From Nephthysia sp036513515 (GTDB taxonomy: Bacteria; Chloroflexota; Dormibacteria; Dormibacterales; Dormibacteraceae), in NCBI GenBank assembly GCA_036513515.1, contig DATBYW010000344.1:1-30672 (forward strand): a DNA stretch of 30,672 bases, given 5' to 3'. Position 1 is the stretch's first letter, and every line of letters starts with the position of its first letter. The notes under the pieces were generated by a model that saw only the letters and a list, made by a program, of their open reading frames with translations, searched no databases and was not told the DNA's origin. The translations under genes and the position numbers were made by a program. Positions 27,399 through 30,672 of the stretch are shown here, piece after piece.

Positions 27399-30300
27399 AT
27401 GAAGGCTCCCGACACTTTCGTACACCTCCACAACCACACCGAGTTCTCCCTGCTCGACGGTGCCAGCCGGATCGCCGGCATGGTGCGGCGAGCGGGCGAG
27501 CTCGAGATGCCCGCCCTGGCCCTGACCGACCACGGGGTCATGTACGGGGCGGTCCAGTTCTACAAGGCCTGCCGCCTGGCCGGAGTCAAGCCGATCCTGG
27601 GTTTCGAGGCCTACGTGGCGCCCCGCCGCCTGGCGGACCGCGAGGCGAGGGCCGACCGGGACCCGTACCACCTCACCCTGCTCGCCGCCGACGCCGAGGG
27701 CTACATGAACTTGATGGCCCTCTGCAGCATCGGCCAGACTCAAGGTCTCTACTACAAGCCGCGCATCGACCGCGACGTGCTTTCCAGGCACTCACGCGGT
27801 CTGATAGCGCTCTCCGGCTGCCTGGCCGGTGAGGTGGCCACCCGGATCACCGGCAATGACCTGGACGGCGCAAGGGAGGCGGTCTCCGCGTACCGCGACA
27901 TCTTCGGTCCGGATCGCTACCTGCTGGAGATGCAGCGGCACGGGATCCCGGAGCAGGACCAGGTCAACGAGGGGCTTGTCGGGCTGAGCCGCGAGTTCGG
28001 GCTGCGCCTGACGGCGACCAACGACCTCCACTACGTGCACCAGCACGATGCCGACGCTCACGATGTGCTGCTCTGCCTCCAGACGGGAGCCAACTTCGAC
28101 GATCCCAAGCGCTGGCGGTTCGGTTCGCATGACTTCTACCTGAAGACGGCCGCCGAGATGGCGAGCACTTTCTCTGACCTCCCCCAAGCCCTGGCCAGCA
28201 CGCTGGAGGTGGCCGGCGCCGTCGACCTCAAGATCGATCTCGGGCACTCGCTGCTGCCGCCGTTCCAGGTGCCGGAGGGGATGACCGCGGACCAGTATCT
28301 GCGCCAGCAGGTTGGCGAAGGCCTGCGCTGGCGCTATGGGGAGGATCCTCATCAGGGCGCCCGTGAGCGGATGGACACCGAGCTGGAGGTGATCCGGCAA
28401 ACCGGCTACGCCTCCTACTTCCTGATCGTGTGGGACTTCTACAAGTTCGCGCGCCAGAACGGGATAGTCACCGGGCCAGGTCGGGGCAGCGCCGCGGGCA
28501 GTCTGGTCGCCTACTGCCTTGGCATCACAGATCTGGACCCGCTCGCTCACGGCCTGATCTTCGAGCGATTCCTGAACAAGGACAGGGTCTCCATGCCCGA
28601 CATCGACTGCGACTTCTCAGTTGAGGGACGGGAGCGGGTGATCCGCTACGTGACCGAGAAGTACGGCTCGGATCGGGTGGCACAGATCATCACCTTCACG
28701 ACCATGGCCTCCAAGGCGGCCATCCGGGACGTTGGCCGCGTCCTCGACGTTCCCCTCAAGGAGTGCGACCGCCTCTCCAAGCTGGTGCCGGTCTGGCAGG
28801 GCCGCTCGAAATCGCTCGATGACGCGCTCAAGGAGGTCCCTGACTTCCGTGAGGCCTACGAGAGCGGGCAGCAGCGGGGCCCTGACGGCCGGCCATACGA
28901 CCTGAAGCGGCTGGTCGACGTGGCCCGCTCCCTGGAGGGCGTCTCCCGCAACGTCAGCGTGCACGCCGCCGGGGTGGTGATCGCGCCCGATGCGCTCGTC
29001 CGCTACACGCCTCTGCAGCACGGCCCACGCTCATCGGGCAACCAGGAGGACGGGCAGCGGCAGATCATCACGCAGTACGACATGACGGCGGTCCAGGAGA
29101 TCGGGCTGCTGAAGATGGACTTCCTGGGTCTTCAGAACCTGGACATCATCAGCACCTGCCTGCGCCTGATCCGGGAGCGCCAGGGAGTCGACGTCGACCT
29201 GGCCAAGGTGGGCTTCGAGGACGCCAAGGCTTACGAGCTGATCTCGGCCGCCGACACGCAGGGCGTTTTTCAGCTCGACGGTTCGGGCATGCGGCGCATG
29301 TTGCAGGAGATGAAGCCGCAGTCCTTCGACGACGTGACGGCGGCGGTCGCCCTCTTCCGCCCCGGCCCCATGCAGAACATCCCGGCCTACGTGTCCCGCA
29401 AACACGGGCGGGAGCCGATCGAGTACCTGCACGAGCGGCTGGAGCCCATCCTCCGCGACTCCTACGGCGTGATGATCTACCAGGAGCAGGTGATGATGGC
29501 GGCCCGCGAGCTCGCCGGCTTCACGCTCTCCGAGGCGGACATCCTGCGCGCTGCCATGGGCAAGAAGGACAAGGCCAAGATGGCGCTCCAGCGCGAGAAG
29601 TTCCTCGCCGGCTGCCTGGCCAACGGCATCACGCAGGCGAAGGCGGAACAGCTCTTCGACGCCATCGCAAAGTTCGCCGAGTACGGCTTCAACCGCGCTC
29701 ACGCCGCTGCCTACGCCGTGATCAGCTACCAGACCGCCTACCTCAAAGCCAACTACCCGCTCGAGTTCATGACGTCGTTGCTCATTCACTACCAGGGCAG
29801 CGCCGAGAAGGTCGCCACCGCGATCGTCGACTGTAAGAAGCGCGGGATCGACGTGCTGCCTCCTGACCTGAACGAGTCCAGGTCTGACTTCACCATGGTC
29901 GGCAACCGGATCCGCTTCGGCCTGGCGGCGATCAAGAACGTCGGTCGCGGCGCCATGGATCTGATCGTCAGGGAGCGGGACGCGGGCGGCGAGTACACGT
30001 CGCTCGACAACCTCTGCGATCGGATCGCCGGCGCCCAGGACGTGAACGGCAGGGCCCTGGAGTCGCTTTTCCGGAGTGGGGCCGGCGATTGCCTGGGGGA
30101 GCGCAACTACCTGCTCGTCAACCTGGAAAGGGCCCGCCAGCGCGCCGACCGCGTGAGGCGAGACCGTGAGGCGGGCCAGACGTCCATCTTCGGAGACGTG
30201 ATCCAGGCGCCTGAGGAAGTCTCTCCGGGAATAGCCGCAGCGCCGATGCCGGACGAGGAGAAGCTGCGCAGCGAGAAGGAGCTGCTCGGCCTCTACCTCT

Positions 30301-30672
30301 CCGACCACCCGCTGAACCGGATCGAGGCGGAGCTGGCCCAGCTGACCGACACGCAGGCTGTCGAGCTGACGACCGAGCTCTCGGGCAACGAGGTCCGCGT
30401 CGGCGGCCTGCTCCGCGCGTTGCGCCGGGTGGTCACTCGAAAGGGACAGATCATGGCCTACGCGGAACTGGAGGACCTGACGGGCACTGTCGAGGTGACG
30501 TTCTTCCCGCGGGCCTACGAGCAACTGCACCGGGACCGGCTCGACGAGCCGGACAAGGTCATGGTCGTCCAGGGCCGCGTCGAGGCGGCCCGCCCCGCCG
30601 CCGGCGCTCGGGCCGCCGGCGCCGCCGCCCTGGACGAGGAGCTCGACGCCGAAGAAGAGGTGGAGCAGGTGG
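27399..30672 (+). CDS. dnaE: DNA polymerase III alpha subunit DnaE, 3'-truncated by the window edge
   Basis: 1091 residues are visible from ATG 27399, open to the right edge in one uninterrupted frame. This is the replicative polymerase subunit. The N-terminal PHP domain has every expected metal-ligand position: His11, His13, Asp20, His45, Glu70, His91, Cys141, Asp209 and His211, unlike the degenerate E. coli domain. Palm aspartates are Asp401 and Asp403 (MPDIDCDFS) and Asp574 (LLKMDFLGL). The fingers GGG-type block TGPGRGSAAGSLVAYCLGI, the HhH/beta-binding region and the OB fold (NEVRVGGLLRALRRVVTRKGQ) follow. An Ala-rich, acidic stretch occupies the last ~35 visible residues. The PHP domain could provide proofreading. 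Confidence 0.97.
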   Translation, partial: MKAPDTFVHLHNHTEFSLLDGASRIAGMVRRAGELEMPALALTDHGVMYGAVQFYKACRLAGVKPILGFEAYVAPRRLADREARADRDPYHLTLLAADAEGYMNLMALCSIGQTQGLYYKPRIDRDVLSRHSRGLIALSGCLAGEVATRITGNDLDGAREAVSAYRDIFGPDRYLLEMQRHGIPEQDQVNEGLVGLSREFGLRLTATNDLHYVHQHDADAHDVLLCLQTGANFDDPKRWRFGSHDFYLKTAAEMASTFSDLPQALASTLEVAGAVDLKIDLGHSLLPPFQVPEGMTADQYLRQQVGEGLRWRYGEDPHQGARERMDTELEVIRQTGYASYFLIVWDFYKFARQNGIVTGPGRGSAAGSLVAYCLGITDLDPLAHGLIFERFLNKDRVSMPDIDCDFSVEGRERVIRYVTEKYGSDRVAQIITFTTMASKAAIRDVGRVLDVPLKECDRLSKLVPVWQGRSKSLDDALKEVPDFREAYESGQQRGPDGRPYDLKRLVDVARSLEGVSRNVSVHAAGVVIAPDALVRYTPLQHGPRSSGNQEDGQRQIITQYDMTAVQEIGLLKMDFLGLQNLDIISTCLRLIRERQGVDVDLAKVGFEDAKAYELISAADTQGVFQLDGSGMRRMLQEMKPQSFDDVTAAVALFRPGPMQNIPAYVSRKHGREPIEYLHERLEPILRDSYGVMIYQEQVMMAARELAGFTLSEADILRAAMGKKDKAKMALQREKFLAGCLANGITQAKAEQLFDAIAKFAEYGFNRAHAAAYAVISYQTAYLKANYPLEFMTSLLIHYQGSAEKVATAIVDCKKRGIDVLPPDLNESRSDFTMVGNRIRFGLAAIKNVGRGAMDLIVRERDAGGEYTSLDNLCDRIAGAQDVNGRALESLFRSGAGDCLGERNYLLVNLERARQRADRVRRDREAGQTSIFGDVIQAPEEVSPGIAAAPMPDEEKLRSEKELLGLYLSDHPLNRIEAELAQLTDTQAVELTTELSGNEVRVGGLLRALRRVVTRKGQIMAYAELEDLTGTVEVTFFPRAYEQLHRDRLDEPDKVMVVQGRVEAARPAAGARAAGAAALDEELDAEEEVEQV

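Noticed and set aside
27300..27791. Upstream extension of the aminotransferase frame
   Set aside because: The 164 extra codons are antisense to the dnaE PHP domain and do not resemble aminotransferase; GTG 27299 fits the family N-terminus.
29031..30530. 499-residue minus-strand ORF across dnaE
   Set aside because: Antisense to dnaE, which is open and conserved in the plus frame over the whole stretch.

Overview
This window is a gene-dense, high-GC piece of bacterial chromosome. It encodes housekeeping functions on both strands and shows no rRNA, tRNA, phage, transposase or CRISPR array. The ferrochelatase is of the Bacillus/actinobacterial (coproporphyrin) type. The DnaE has an intact PHP domain, GatCAB is present, and several genes have a TANNNT -10 element placed 6-8 bases before a GTG or ATG with no Shine-Dalgarno sequence. 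This points to a GC-rich Terrabacteria lineage (Actinomycetota, Chloroflexota/Dormibacterota or relatives). The sequence alone does not fix the phylum.

Layout: hemE (5' end outside the window) overlaps a TTG-started hemH/cpfC (2-1733). A 1.3-kb accessory patch follows (1734-3073). It holds tandem 35-bp repeats, two divergent unrecognised small ORFs that share a mirrored start region, and a possible hydrolase remnant. Next come a VOC protein divergent from a TetR regulator across a 17-bp palindrome, an ArsR-SRPBCC pair, an AGE-family sugar isomerase and a GH1 beta-glucosidase (3074-8312). On the minus strand are typA, a large secreted protein (HEYAE-type protease-like domain plus a beta-propeller repeat domain) and a polytopic membrane protein (8359-13388).

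From 13571 onward the plus strand carries a structured leader in front of a secreted lysozyme-like gene. Then comes a run pcrA-ligA-(zinc-ribbon membrane protein)-gatC-gatA-gatB with overlapping or nearly overlapping ends, covering DNA repair and Gln/Asn-tRNA amidation. It is followed by an ECF sigma factor/RskA-type anti-sigma pair and a PHP phosphoesterase overlapping a TrmA/RumA-type RNA methyltransferase. A minus-strand aminotransferase-Dabb pair is divergent from dnaE, which runs off the right edge.

Most ordinary genes are intact and typical. The points worth a second look are the structured leader at 13608-13709, the mirrored ORF pair at 1908-2900, a dispersed imperfect palindrome family in intergenic gaps, non-canonical starts (CTG for the zinc-ribbon gene, possibly ATC or GTA for gatA), the leaderless-gene signature, and the HEYAE/propeller fusion protein.
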